From the NCBI GenBank assembly GCA_035578175.1, contig JAQMRL010000001.1, positions 55,265,553 to 55,329,552 of the forward strand: a stretch of 64,000 nt of DNA. The letters are read 5' to 3'. This document shows, in pieces, positions 43,900-54,689 of this stretch. Source of the DNA: Catonia carolina. Lineage: Eukaryota > Arthropoda > Insecta > Hemiptera > Achilidae. The position numbers and the translations under genes are program-made. The notes below the pieces were generated by a model. The model was not told the origin of the DNA and searched no databases. It saw nothing but the letters and a program-made list of their open reading frames with translations. Positions within the stretch are counted from its first letter, which is position 1. Each line of letters opens with the position of its first letter.

Positions 43900-44440
43900 C
43901 TACAAACCTACTTCACTTTTCTACAAAGTTCACTTCTGAGCACTATTTAGAATGCTGTATCAGATTCTTTAACCACTCTGCATAGAATTTTGCCGTCAAA
44001 GAATTGAACCAGTAGACAACGGTTCTCTTGAGTTTCTCACCGCATCAAACCGTTGTCCACCAAACAACTTTTGAAGCCAAAGAAGAGGAATCAGTTGCTA
44101 GTTGTAAGGTCCGGAGTGTAGAGACGAGGTTGGCAAAAGTTTACAACGTATATTGTCTTCAATCTTCTTCATGGTTCGGGCAGCGGTGTGAGGACTTGCA
44201 TTGTCATGGAGGACTATTTCCCGCACTGCTGATTTTTGATCCCATGTCTCAAGTTAGTGTGGTTTCGCAGGATACGTCAGCTGTAATTGTTGTTCCACGT
44301 TCCATGAAACCAACCAGAGGAACGGTTTTTGTCCCAAAAAATGGTAGCTAGCATTTTCTGACTCAAGTAAGAAGGTTGCTTGATTTAGTTTTGGTTTTGA
44401 TCAAGTAAAGCGGTGCTTTTGCACTGACTGTAGTTTCGTC
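43900..44440 (-). pseudogene. Mariner transposase remnant, catalytic to C-terminal part
   Basis: The minus strand gives, across frames, KMLATIFWDKNRSSGWF, MERGTTITADVSCET, LHDNASPHTAARTMKKI (second catalytic Asp), an altered P.YTPDLT..N block where the third Asp appears lost, and NSLTAKFYAEWLKNLI..NFVEK near the end. Many stops. The DNA-binding half is missing. Confidence 0.78.
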
Positions 44441-44469
44441 TATACAACATCTATTATAGTCTGTAACAA

Positions 44470-44605
44470 TGAGAGGAACTCAAATCTGCCGTTATCATCT
44501 GGTTCAATTCCACAGGCAAATTCTATGCAGAGGGATAAACGAAGCTGGTCCAGCTTTACAAAAAGTGCTTAGCGGTGAACAAGTACTACGTAGAAAAGTA
44601 AAGTA
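44470..44605 (+). pseudogene. Inverted extra copy of the mariner C-terminus
   Basis: The plus strand reads EELKSAVIIWFNSTGKFYAEG, TKLVQLYKKCLAVN and YYVEK followed by a stop, the mariner C-terminus. It is homologous to the minus-strand C-terminus at the left end of the same element. Confidence 0.8.
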
Positions 44606-44712
44606 GGTTTGTAGGAAACTAAAAAAAGTACAGTCAATAAAAATGTTTTCTAATAAATATTTTTGTGTTTATTACCAAATGGTCCTTATTTACTTTACGA
44701 ATATGCATCGTA

Positions 44713-46548
44713 AAATGTATGATAGGACAGTAACTGTAATAAAAATAGTGTTACTCCTAGTAATAATAGTTAATAAATCAATATAAATGATGATAGATTT
44801 TGACAGATGTTACATTTACAACTATATAGGTAATTACTTGATGTATTAGAAAAGGAACCGATAAATATTTCCAGGCGAGGATTTCATAACCATCGTCTTG
44901 TTAATTGTCTAACTGGTGTGTTAGTTTTGTGGTCATTTTATTTACATATGGATTTAAGTGTTTGTGTAAAATTTTGAAAAATATTGCTTTGCAGTGGCCT
45001 TAACTGTTGAAATTTTGAGGTGCAATATAAGGTTTCTTGTACATATAACTTTTTGTAAATTATTTCAATATTTTTTTTTGTAACTTTTTGTAGTGTCTTT
45101 GATTAGAATGTATGAATTTTATTGGCGTTAAATTTCCTTGTACTTCCGTACTAAATATGCCTAGATTTATTGCAGTAGTGTTACTTTTTTCTTGAGTGAA
45201 ATTTTGGATTGCTTGGTAAAAAGTGTTTTTAAGAGTTAAACTCGAGAATTTAGTTACAGTCTCTTCATTTAAAATATACCGACTTTAAAACTTTAGGGAA
45301 GTTAATGCTAACAGATTTATAAAATCCAAAATTTCTTCTTATTTAATACGAGTACAGTACGTAGTTTATAATTACTCAAGGGAACAAGGAAAATTTAAAA
45401 TATTAATTGTTTTCGTCAATTTAGGTTTTATATGTCAATTTATTATTCATTATTTTTGCGTTAAAATTATGTACTTGTATTATCGACTTTTGTAAGTTGA
45501 AAAATCATTTTTACGACGTTTAATAAAGTGCTTGTATTTTTTAATGATATTGAATTATATCATAAAAAATTTGTTCTTCCTATATATTTATATTTTTTAA
45601 GTTGATAATAGTTTAAAGAAAAAGTCAAAAAAGGCATGAGAAAGAAGTAGCAGCAGAAGTCGAAGACAACAATCCTATGGTGTTCATGGGTAATTCATAT
45701 AAATTTTGCTAGCAATTTTCGAAGAAAAACTAGTATATTTTTTGAACATTTGGCCATATTGTTTTAAAACTAACAGACATTTATGAAATTGTTACAGTGG
45801 GTATTTATAACATTATACAACAGCTGCTGACAAGGCTTACATAGACACAATCTTTGTTCGGTTAAAAATTTATTGTCATCATTTTAAGAAAATCGCATAA
45901 AATTAATTACTATAAAATGTTAGCTGTTACTATACAATTAAGAAAAAATTTCGTGTAATAGAAATGTATGAACTTAAAGCAAAAAAAAATGATTCTATAT
46001 GTTATCTTCACTGAGAGCTTAGAAAGAGGGTTTTGAACAAAGGTAAAATTTTGTTATTGCTGAGGTAGGGGTTAGGCCCTGTCCCTTTACAAAAGTATCT
46101 CTTTTTTTTAAACTTAAAATTATTCAATACTGAATGAAAAAAGGTGAGTAAAAATAACGGACTGGTTTTTATATTTTAATTTAATATATTCATTAATATA
46201 ATAATAAAACTATGATACAGTTTACAAAAGTGTAGGCTATACAAAAATACAATTTTACAATAACCACCTAAAGAAAATTTAGTGAATTTGTTTGTGAAAT
46301 TTACGAAGTACGTTCCTACTGGTTTTTTTCTTAATGTTGTTTTTCCATAGTTAGTGACTGCCGTATAATTTATGAAACGTTGTATGACAAGTTTGTTGCA
46401 ACAAAAAGGCAAAATTTATTACTAATTATTTAATATTTTTGTCAATTATTAGTATCAAGGAGATACATCCAAGATTCCTTTTTTACCAATTAAAAAGTAA
46501 ACATGATGGTACACCGATTGCAAGCGTTATTTTTTGAAAAGTTAACAT
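44713..46548. other. AT-rich non-coding DNA downstream of the host gene
   Basis: No gene, RNA or transposon supported. It is the 3' side of the minus-strand host gene. Confidence 0.5.
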
Positions 46549-46554
46549 TTTATT
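46549..46554 (-). terminator. Candidate polyadenylation signal of the host gene
   Basis: AATAAA on the minus strand, about 77 bases past the stop codon at 46631-46633. Spacing and orientation fit, but AT-rich DNA makes chance matches common. Confidence 0.35.
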
Positions 46555-46630
46555 CCATTATTTCTTTTATATTATATATATCTGTATATAATATTGACCT
46601 GAGATTACGTAATTAATAAACCTTTGTACG

Positions 46631-47499
46631 TTATTTTCGATAATGTGGTTGATTTTTTTGCCCTACTTGGTTGTTTGATGACGAAGGTGTTTCATGATTA
46701 ATCCCGTTTTTCATAGGCATATTAGTACCCTGCCCGGGCATCATAGAATTCAGTGGTAACTGTGGATTCATTTGTAACTGTGGTGAGGTCAAAGTAGAAG
46801 GTAACTGAGGAAACAGTTCTACTGGATTTTGGAACGCAGGAAACCGTAAATTTGGATTTGAAAAATCAAATGATTGGTCGAAAGATAAAGGTGGGTTTGA
46901 CATAAAAGGTGATGAAGGTATTGTGAAAGACGATGATGACAGGTCCGTTTGAAAATCTGGAAAATTTGAAAAAGGGTTTGTTTGAGTGTTCATTAATTGT
47001 GACATGTCCAATAGGGATGGCTGCATTGGTGCTTCTTGCATGTAGTATGGTTTATAATTGTTAAATACTGAGGAAGGATCGATAGATGCACTTGTAGGCG
47101 AGAAACCGCGTGCAATCTGCGCTAACGGATCCGTGTTAAACGAGTAGTCAGTTCCAAAAGGAATTTCCCCAAACGGCGATTTGGGAAATGGCCTTGAATT
47201 ATATGTTTTTGAATGCAAGGGACGGGTTCTTGCCGCCAAATTATGTACTTTCCCTTTGCCTCTTTTTCTATTAATTATTTTAGATCTTATATTAAGAGAA
47301 CTTTCTGGTTCCATAAAATCTTCCCATATTTTCTGTGGTCTGCCTGGGGTTCTTCGGAAGAGAGGCATTGGAGAAACTACGGAACTATATCCATCGGTAA
47401 GTCTTGCAAATGTTGATATCTCCCGAAACGTTTTCTTCTCTATTCTATTGTTAATCATTTCTTCCAGTCCCTTTGATAAAATCTTTGGAAGAGCAGGAT
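46631..47499 (-). CDS. Terminal exon of an unrecognised host gene
   Basis: An open minus-strand frame preceded by a strong splice acceptor (pyrimidine-rich TTTTTTTACAG, AG at 47500-47501). The exon opens with two bases completing a codon, then PALPKILSKGLEEMINNRIE, and runs about 289 residues to the TAA at 46631-46633. Residues after the internal Met at 47456-47458 comprise a basic part with RRTPGRPQKIW (AT-hook-like GRP) and INRKRGKGKV, then a long Pro/Ser/Asn/Gln/Phe-rich stretch, probably disordered, with a QLPSTL..QLQMNPQLPLN segment. No catalytic domain or transposon similarity. The upstream exons are not identified. A LINE lies 124 bases upstream of the acceptor in the last intron. Function unknown; nuclear location is only suggested by the basic motifs. 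Confidence 0.7.
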
Positions 47500-47515
47500 C
47501 TGTAAAAAAATCGTA
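47500..47515 (-). other. Splice acceptor of the host exon
   Basis: Minus-strand TTTTTTTACAG followed by ATCCTGC; good polypyrimidine tract and consensus AG. Confidence 0.65.
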
Positions 47516-47622
47516 AATAAAAACAATATATACTCGTATGTTGTATCATTAAGTGTACATTTTATTATCTGAAAGAGTAAATAAAAAAGAAAAATTTGCA
47601 TTGTTGACATTGTTTTTAAGTT

Positions 47623-47635
47623 ATTTCCTAGTGTA
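47623..47635. repeat. 13-bp target-site duplication, left
   Basis: ATTTCCTAGTGTA, repeated at 49398-49410 beyond the LINE poly(A). Confidence 0.9.
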
Positions 47636-49250
47636 TGGTAGCTTGTGGAGGAAAACACGAGCTATGCTCCGACAGTCGCAAGTGCGTGTTCCAATACGTA
47701 ACGAGGGGGAGCCGTGGAGAATCACAGACGAAGAGCAAGTAGAACTCTTTGCTGACCATTTAGAGCAGATATTCCAACCACATCAGGACTTAGCAGACGT
47801 CACACATGATGGTTATGTCCTACAATCCCTAGACACACCTTTGCCGGTTTCGCTTCCCCATGATCCGATTAAACCTTCTGAGATCAAACGCGAAATAGCC
47901 GGTTTAAAAACTGGAAAAGCCCCTGGATATGATCTTATATGCTCCGAAGTACTCAAAGAATTGCCTCGAAAGGGTATTGTATTTCTAACATGTTTATTTA
48001 ATTCTATCTTTCGTACAGCAACCTTCCCTATACAGTGGAAGCATTCGCAAATTCGTATGATTTTAAAGCCTAATAAACCTCCCTCTGTTCCTTCATCGTA
48101 CCGCCCAATTAGTCTCCTTCCACTGTGCTCCAAAATATTTGAAAAGATTTTACACAAACGGCTTTTAACTATTCTTCCACAACATGCCATCCCTGATCAT
48201 CAATTTGGCTTTCGGTCAAACCATTCTACTGTTCACCAATTACACCGTATTGTCGATATTTTAGCGTCATCATTAGAACGGAAATTGTATTCGGCTGGAA
48301 TTTTTCTTGATGTCAGTCAGGCTTTCGACAAGGTCTGGCATAACGGTCTTTTATTTAAATTGAAATCTATTTTACCGTCTATGTACTATCTTGTAATCAA
48401 GTCGTTTCTTTCACATCGCTTCTTTTCTGTAAAACAAGGTTCTGCTGTATCTTCGTGTCGTCCAATAAATGCAGGAGTTCCCCAAGGAGCAGTTTTGTCA
48501 CCCCTTTTGTACTCCATCTACGTATCTGATTTTCCTACCACACAACAAACTATAACTGCAACATTTGCCGACGACACAGCAATATTAGCCAGCGAAGCCA
48601 GGTGTGAAGACGTAACGCTTAATCTTCAACATCACATAAACACTGTACAACATTGGTGTAATACTTGGAAAATTAAACTTAATGCGGAAAAATCACAACA
48701 CATTACATTTACTCTCAGACGACAAACTTGTCCCCCAGTTTATTTACACAATACACCGATCCCACAAAAAACCTCAGTGAAATACTTAGGACTGACACTA
48801 GACAGAAGACTGACATGGAATCCACATACTAGACTCAAAAGGCAATCTCTTAACGCGCGGTTAAAACTTCTCTACAGTCTTATTCACCATAAATCTCCTC
48901 TTCCAATTACTCAGAAACTTAACTGTTACAAGGTACTTCTTCGTCCTATTTGGACCTATGGTTCTGTGATCTACGGATCAGCTAAAGTATCTAACATAAA
49001 ACGTATTCAGACATACCAGAACAAAACTTTACGCATCATCACAGGCTGTCCAACATACGTTAGTAACAAAACATTACACAGAGACCTTAACATTGAAACG
49101 GTGGACGAAACAATAAAGAAACTATACAGACGTTTTCATAGCAAACTACACTATCACACAAATCCACAAATTCAGTCATTGTCCGCTCCTCACCTACCAC
49201 ACAACCAACTTAGAAGACTGAAAAGGCAATGGAATAGAGACCTTTTGTGA
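47636..49250 (+). pseudogene. LINE reverse transcriptase and C-terminal block, N-terminally truncated but open
   Basis: About 537 element-derived codons; the open frame extends 28 codons left into flanking intron (from 47,553) by chance. Blocks in order: EPWRITDEEQ, LKTGKAPGYDLICSEVLKELP, PSSYRPISLLPLCSKIFEK, HQFGFRSNHST, AGIFLDVSQAFDKVWH (first catalytic Asp, near 48,310), NAGVPQGAVLSPLLYS, ATFADDTAILAS (Asp pair, near 48,570), VKYLGLTLDRRLTW, LRPIWTYGSVIYG, YVSNKTLHRDL and RRLKRQWNRDLL with stop. All RT catalytic residues are present. No promoter or start codon of its own, so translation is unlikely. Confidence 0.9.
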
Positions 49251-49397
49251 ATCGTCCTGAGGGGTTGCCGCTGGGCGACTACCTCACACAAGTGACATCA
49301 AGACATTTATATAAAACTATTGACATTATAACTGCTGGTTGTGTTAACTTCTTACACAGTTGTAGTTTATTTTCTTAAAGTCAAAAAAAAAAAAAAA
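47636..49397 (+). mobile_element. Young 5'-truncated Jockey-like LINE inserted antisense in the host intron
   Basis: 1.76 kb bounded by an exact 13-bp duplication, ending in an uninterrupted run of 16 A (49383-49398). The RT and C-terminal block form one open frame to the stop at 49248-49250, followed by a short 3' UTR. It was truncated at GSLW, so it lacks the endonuclease and cannot transpose by itself. The clean tail, perfect duplication and intact frame indicate a recent insertion. It is oriented opposite to the host gene. Confidence 0.95.
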
Positions 49398-49410
49398 ATT
49401 TCCTAGTGTA
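49398..49410. repeat. 13-bp target-site duplication, right
   Basis: Exact copy of 47623-47635 directly after the poly(A); its first A overlaps the A run. Confidence 0.9.
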
Positions 49411-49900
49411 GTATGATAATGGTTTTATTGACAGTTTTGGGCCCACGTGGCCCAAATCAGCCCAGTCAATAGTTGCTGGAAAGGCTTTGAATTTTTAAGT
49501 TACAAAGGTTGGGCAGCAACTTTGTATGGTGACCGGCTGACAGACATAGGCCTACATATATGAACATCCTGGAAATCCTACTCAAATTCTGGTTTAATCA
49601 CGCTGAAAATCTACCATAATGAAGCGATAAAAATTGAATGGCGTTGTAAATTATAAAATAAGTCTACATAACGAGAAAAAAAGAAGATAAATTTTAGTAG
49701 TGTTTTAAAAGATTTAAATTTTTTGCTCCGAAAATTATTTAATTCAGCAAGTGTGTAGTGGTCACACCTAGTTACCCAACTACGATCAGTTTAAATATTA
49801 TGTTAAGTTTTATCGTAAACACATCTGGACAAAACGTAAACAGTTGGGCATTAAGTTACGTTAACTATTTGTCAGAAAGTCACATCTTCCCCAGGTTAAT
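49411..49900. other. Probable intron or flanking DNA of the host gene
   Basis: No exon could be identified. GGGCCCACGTGGCCC near 49,440-49,454 is a short E-box-centred near-palindrome. A weak A-box-like word (GTGTAGTGGTCAC) at about 49,752-49,765 lacks a B box. Confidence 0.35.
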
Positions 49901-49904
49901 AATT

Positions 49905-50220
49905 TTCTTATTTAAAACGATACAAAACCAGTACAATTTGTATGGGCGTATGGAATTGAACTGTGGAGATCGTAAGCTCATCTAACTTTGCCATCTTGCA
50001 GATGTACAATCAAAGATCCTTAGAATTATTGTTAAATCCTCTTGGTTCACAGTCAATGGTGTAATTCACAATGACTTACATATAAACACTGTAATTTATA
50101 AAATACGACAACTAAAAAAAAAGTACCAAATCAGATTGTAACGTCATCAAAACCCTTTGGCAATTAAACTTTTAGATAATAGTGAACTCTACTACTGACT
50201 GAAAAGTTACAAAATTTTAT
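49905..50220 (+). pseudogene. Jockey-like LINE C-terminal fragment
   Basis: Across frames: PVQFVWAYGIELWRS, QSKILRIIVKSSWFTVNGVIHNDLHINTVIYKIRQL, then NPLAIKLLDNSELYY. It matches the post-RT block (P.WTYGIELWG, QSK.LR.IV..PW.V....IH.DL..). Stops and frameshifts; an ancient fragment. Confidence 0.72.
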
Positions 50221-50469
50221 ACTTACGTACAGACAAAATTAAAAATTAATATTGACTACTAATAAAATATAATATACAATTTATACTAATAAAAAAGAGA
50301 CAGCCGATAACATTTTTATCTTCTAGATTTTTACTTAGCTGACAATAATAATTTAAATTTTTCATTCATCATAAAGACATTGAAACTTAACCTGTCCAAC
50401 TACTACGGGTGATATTTAACATAGAGTTACGCCATTGATCGAATTCTCCCTCAAGATTTATTTTCTTAT

Positions 50470-50646
50470 GTTCCGTAGCGTAGTGATAGCGCGCTAGCCT
50501 ACAACGCGGAGGTCCCGATTTCGATTACCGGCTGGCGTCTGGAAGTTATTACAAGTCAAAACCTAGAGTTAAAGTTAGATAAGCTAGGTACAGCAGTTGC
50601 TCTTAATAAAGCTATAGATGCTACTTAAAATAAATTAAAAAAAATT
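50470..50646 (+). mobile_element. tRNA-derived SINE, GGCCGCCTCGG-like, diverged copy
   Basis: Head GTTCCGTAGCGTAGTGATAG with an A box, then B-box-like CGATTTCGATTACCGG; body GAAGTTATTACAAGTC; tail ends TACTTAAAATAAATT plus A-run. It is similar in order to the 25.6 and 58.9 kb copies. Confidence 0.7.
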
Positions 50647-50825
50647 GTTTTTAATAATGTGTAATTGGCTTTGATTTTTTGTAATTAAAATTAATGTTTT
50701 GCAATTTTTCTACCAGAGTAAATATTAGAGATTTGTGCATTAGGAGAAATTGCGAAAATGTGCAGATTAAATTTTGTCTTAACACAAAAAGACTAGGCCT
50801 ATTACGATAACAACAAATAACTGTA

Positions 50826-51130
50826 AACAAATCTGGTGTGAAACACTCACATGCTTTCTCTTTGCTATGTTAATAACGAATAATATAACATTAATGTCTT
50901 ATCATGAGAAAACAATGTGAAATAAAAAACATAACCAATCGTGAGTAATCGGCGAAAAATGAAAATCAAATTCCGTAGCACTTAAAAATACGGAAAATCA
51001 CTAATTGACGCTAAATTAACAACGCGTTGTGGAAACAATTTTGGAATTAAAATTTGTAGGTGTTTTATTAACTTTCTACAATACGCTTTTGCGCTAGAAT
51101 TCATAAAGACTACAGTCCCGAAAAAATATT
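50826..51130 (+). repeat. Old dispersed repeat, copy 2
   Basis: Aligns in order with 6,617-6,995 through several short conserved blocks. A 70-codon minus-strand open stretch overlapping its end (51,110-51,322) has no clear domain. Confidence 0.6.
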
Positions 51131-51523
51131 TCTACCACAGAGTGCAGCCCACCCAAGAATTGACATGTCGTTTACCCTGTCTTTTAGAGCACGAAAAATG
51201 TAGTAAAGAATAAGATTTTTATCTCCACTATCAGCATCACCTTCATTGAGTTTCAACCATTTACTTCGCTCGGAGCTTAATAAACAAAAAATGTTGTTCT
51301 GAGGGTTGAACGCTGTTTTCAACAGCTAAAATTTGAATTGTCATTTGTAGTGGATGACGACATTGATTTGTAATTCATTTGTAAACTTGTTCTTATGTAT
51401 TTTGTTTTGCTTTTTTATATAGCCTAACTACCGTTTACTTGAGTTGGTGGTTATTTACTCCTAGTAGATAAGATATAATTTTGAATTTGTATAAAGTGGA
51501 ATAAATAAATATTATTATTATTA

Positions 51524-51610
51524 TATTTTTATTTATTTAACGTCGCATCAACTACAACTGTCATTAGCGATGACGTTGGGGTGTAACTGTTTACAATGGA
51601 GGTAATTATT
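51524..51610 (-). mobile_element. SINE 3' tail fragment, GCCGGCC family
   Basis: On the minus strand CCCCAACGTCATCGCTAATG, then AGTTGTAGTTGATGCGACG and (TAAA)n: the tail of the 7.8 and 57.9 kb SINEs without the tRNA head. 5'-truncated. Confidence 0.75.
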
Positions 51611-52327
51611 TAGGTGCACTGTAAGTAACATTTCCACTGAGTATCAGTCATTTAGCTTACCTGTAACTGAGTAAACTGAAAATATTTATTTAAGAGTTGA
51701 ACACCCTTTTTAACACCTTACGGGTAAATTTTTAAAATCGTTGAGTTGTAATTTTTCAGTGTCACTATAAGTAACAACACCGACTTTCATCCGATTCACG
51801 GATTTGTTGATTTGATAGGGTTGGCTCTACCGTTCCACAGTTAAGAGTAGCTACTACTAATAAATCTCTACTTCTTAATCTTGATACCTTTAGTCAGTCT
51901 TACACTTGAAATTAAGGTGAAATTTTTCCAGTTCACTTGTATCTCTATCTTTCGTTGTAATTATTCTGACAAACGTACTTACTTTATTTACCAGAATCGA
52001 ATCCTAGACTGCCAGCTTAACTGTTGAGAAATGATTAACTCTTAAAAACTACTATCAGTATCTTAATAACTTCTTTGTTTTACAAATCAAATAATTAAAA
52101 TATCGAGTCAAAAAATTAAAAATTGGATAAATGTTGATATCTTGCCCAAACAGGCAGGTGGAGTGTAAAATCTTTTGCACTCAATCTGTTATTTGCAGGG
52201 TTAAAAAATAGTCCTGCTTTTTACCACTTGGCCAGCCAATTGAATGACTGAATCACTTACGAACAGAAAAGGTAGAAGAATAAGAGAAACTAATCAGAGT
52301 TATCTCCTCTGCAAGTAATGGATTTCA
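51611..52327. other. Non-coding DNA
   Basis: No gene found; moderate AT content, no clear repeat ends. Confidence 0.45.
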
Positions 52328-52756
52328 TTATACAGCCAGACCCTGTGGTGAATGAAGTGAAGGTGTTATTTTCAAAGTGAAAAATATGTGCTTTTCAGAT
52401 GGTCTGGCATGCTGATAAGCATACTTTTCCACTTGGTGAGGAAGGCAACTGTAAACCCCCATATTCCTCGTTTTACTTAGTAAAACCTCTACAGACTCAA
52501 ACCAGCCTTTCGGCTGATGACCTAAACAACAAACAGCATCAAAATGTTGATAAACTGTCCAATGGATGAGATCTGCGCTAATTTGACGTTCCAGTCTTGT
52601 TGTCTTTCGAACTCTGTAACATGGAGACTCATCAGACGGACTTACTCTATTCACGATATAACCATAATTACTAATATTCCATGGTAATGAAAATTGGAGC
52701 ATGTATTTCAACAGTAAATATTTAAGAAAAAGTACTAACTTCTGAACAAACAACAC
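52328..52756 (-). other. 142-codon open frame of unknown nature
   Basis: Open from 52,756 to a stop at 52,328 on the minus strand. The first ~20 residues are hydrophobic, followed by charged sequence with RKTTRLERQISADLIHW and a Cys-pair (VCCLGHQP). The DNA word GGAAGGCAACTGTAAACCCCC within it resembles a GGAAGGCAACGGCAAACC word I associate with insect repeats. I therefore consider it more likely repeat-derived than a gene. No splice or promoter evidence. Confidence 0.25.
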
Positions 52757-54640
52757 TAGCTAATTTTTGACCGAAATACATAAATCTTATCTTATTAACA
52801 TAAAAATGTAAATGTGAATTTCCAGTTGTATACAAACATAATTTTACGAAATATTGTATTACTTTAATTACATTTAAAGTATACTCTTTAATTTTAGGTA
52901 AACAATAATCATTTGTGGTTATATTTTAAATAAAAGTTAGAACTGTCATTAACCTATAGGTTACACATAAGATATTGTATATTTGTAATTTTATTTTTAT
53001 CTAGTCATATTTCACATAATTTTGTCTTTAAATTCACATAAAATCAGTATTTTATAGAAAACAATTTTTGCAATGATAATTTAGCTTTACAAAAACTGTT
53101 TTAGCTGTTTAGTTTATGCTACCTTATTCATTATTCAAAAATAGCGCCAAAATGTACTGAAACGTTTATAATAAAAATCGTTTAAAAAATATTAATTAGA
53201 TTTATTCTTGTTTTTTTGTTGTTGATCGATTAACCCTCAAATAACATCTTGGGGTCATTTTTGTGATAATTAAATTTTAGCCCAAAAAGGTGACACTGTT
53301 GCAGCATGACCCCGATATATTTTGTTGGAGGGATATTTAATTTTGTTGGGTGTTATTTTTCGCACAGATTCAAGAAAAACGTTGTAAAATTCAAATAAAA
53401 TGTGTAGTCCTCCTACACTTTTTAGCCCACCACGATGAATGTTACGTTCAATTTCTTTGTAGCATAATATTTGTATATTTATATTTTAAAATTGAATTTA
53501 GCTTAGTATTGTTCCTACTGTTTAAATCTTTTTATGTTATAAAATACTCTAACACCTAAGCCTAGGTTCGTTTCCGGTCTATACATAACAAATACACAAA
53601 CATGCTTTAATTATAATAATAATAATTTCTTATTAATATATATTTATAATAATAATTTCTTGATAAGATTAATAATTACAATTATTTATTAAGCTTAGAC
53701 TACTAAACAATTCCAATTAGATTACTTCACTTAAATTAATTACGAAACTTGAAGCTTAAAATATACTCGATTACGAATAAAATACAGTCTCTTACAAGTT
53801 AAAACAATGATTTGCCTTTCACAAGCACTTGTGAAAATTCCTCAAACAATCGAGAGCCGTTTAACATTTTCTCCACTTTACCAGAACGTGGTAGAAAATA
53901 ACATAAAAATAATTTTAAATTTTCTACAAGTTTTGATTTCCGAGAAATTTTGTAGAAAATATTTTATTCATCGTTATCCATTATCCTTGTTCAATACACT
54001 TTACCCCATACAATACACAATTTCTTACAATACAATTTATTCCCTCAACTACTTGTAGAATATCACTGTACAATGTTACGATATGTTTCATGCATTTATT
54101 TTTGTTGCACGAATTCTTGTGAAAGTACAAGACAGATGAAAATTCAGATTGTATGCTAAATTTTAATCTCGTTTTTTATATCTAGCTAGAAGTAATATAA
54201 AAAGCTATTTAAACAATTGTTTACTGTTTTCCTTGATAACAATGCTGCTTCTGAGGCATGAGATCCACCATCAGAAGTAGGTGACCACAGCACTTACTCC
54301 TGATATTTGATGAGTACATATTAATTTTCGGTGACACTACACAGCCCCTCGAAATGCTAGTTTAGTAATATAGTTTTCACCTTTATTGAGGAGTAATCAA
54401 TTTATGCTTTTAATCGTGTGTACATAACATGAATATAAACGAATGACTTCATGTATTTATTTCCAATTACTGGAATTTTTTATGGATCAAATAATTTCCG
54501 GTTGTCTGTAACCCTGCCATGGAATTTATGTAGCTACTTTTACTTTGGTAGTTACGGGTTTGCTTACCGTTTATTATTTTGATTAGTAAATACTAGTTTC
54601 CTAAAAAACTAATTTCGTTTTTGATGGAATATAACATATA
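52757..54640. other. AT-rich non-coding DNA
   Basis: No supported gene. A duplicated ATAATAATAATTTCTT word at about 53,615-53,660 is simple sequence. Otherwise featureless. Confidence 0.5.
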
Positions 54641-54689
54641 AGTTATACACAAACTTAATTGTTCCGCTACTCGACAATGAACCAAGTGT

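Larger units (their letters stand above)
43820..44710 (-). mobile_element. Second foldback mariner (both ends from the 3' end), old
   Basis: About 891 bp between TA dinucleotides (43818-43819 and 44711-44712). The left end CGAGGCACACTCAC and the right end in inverted form (ending ATATGCATCG) are diverged. The left two thirds read a ruined minus-strand mariner transposase. The right third (about 44,455-44,710) is an inverted copy of its C-terminal coding and end: GGTTTCCTACAAACCTACT-type sequence and CTCTGCATAGAATTT occur on both sides in opposite orientation. It belongs to another family than the 16.1 kb element but has the same architecture. Confidence 0.8.

Noticed and set aside
47553..47635. 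First 28 codons of the long open frame at 47.6 kb as part of the LINE protein
   Set aside because: They lie left of the target-site duplication and are host intron sequence read by chance.
49743..49800. SINE head near 49.75 kb
   Set aside because: Only an A-box-like word is present; no B box or tail.
51110..51322. 70-codon frame as a LINE linker fragment
   Set aside because: A SKWLK..EGD stretch hints at a LINE linker, but the similarity is too short and no RT blocks are adjacent.
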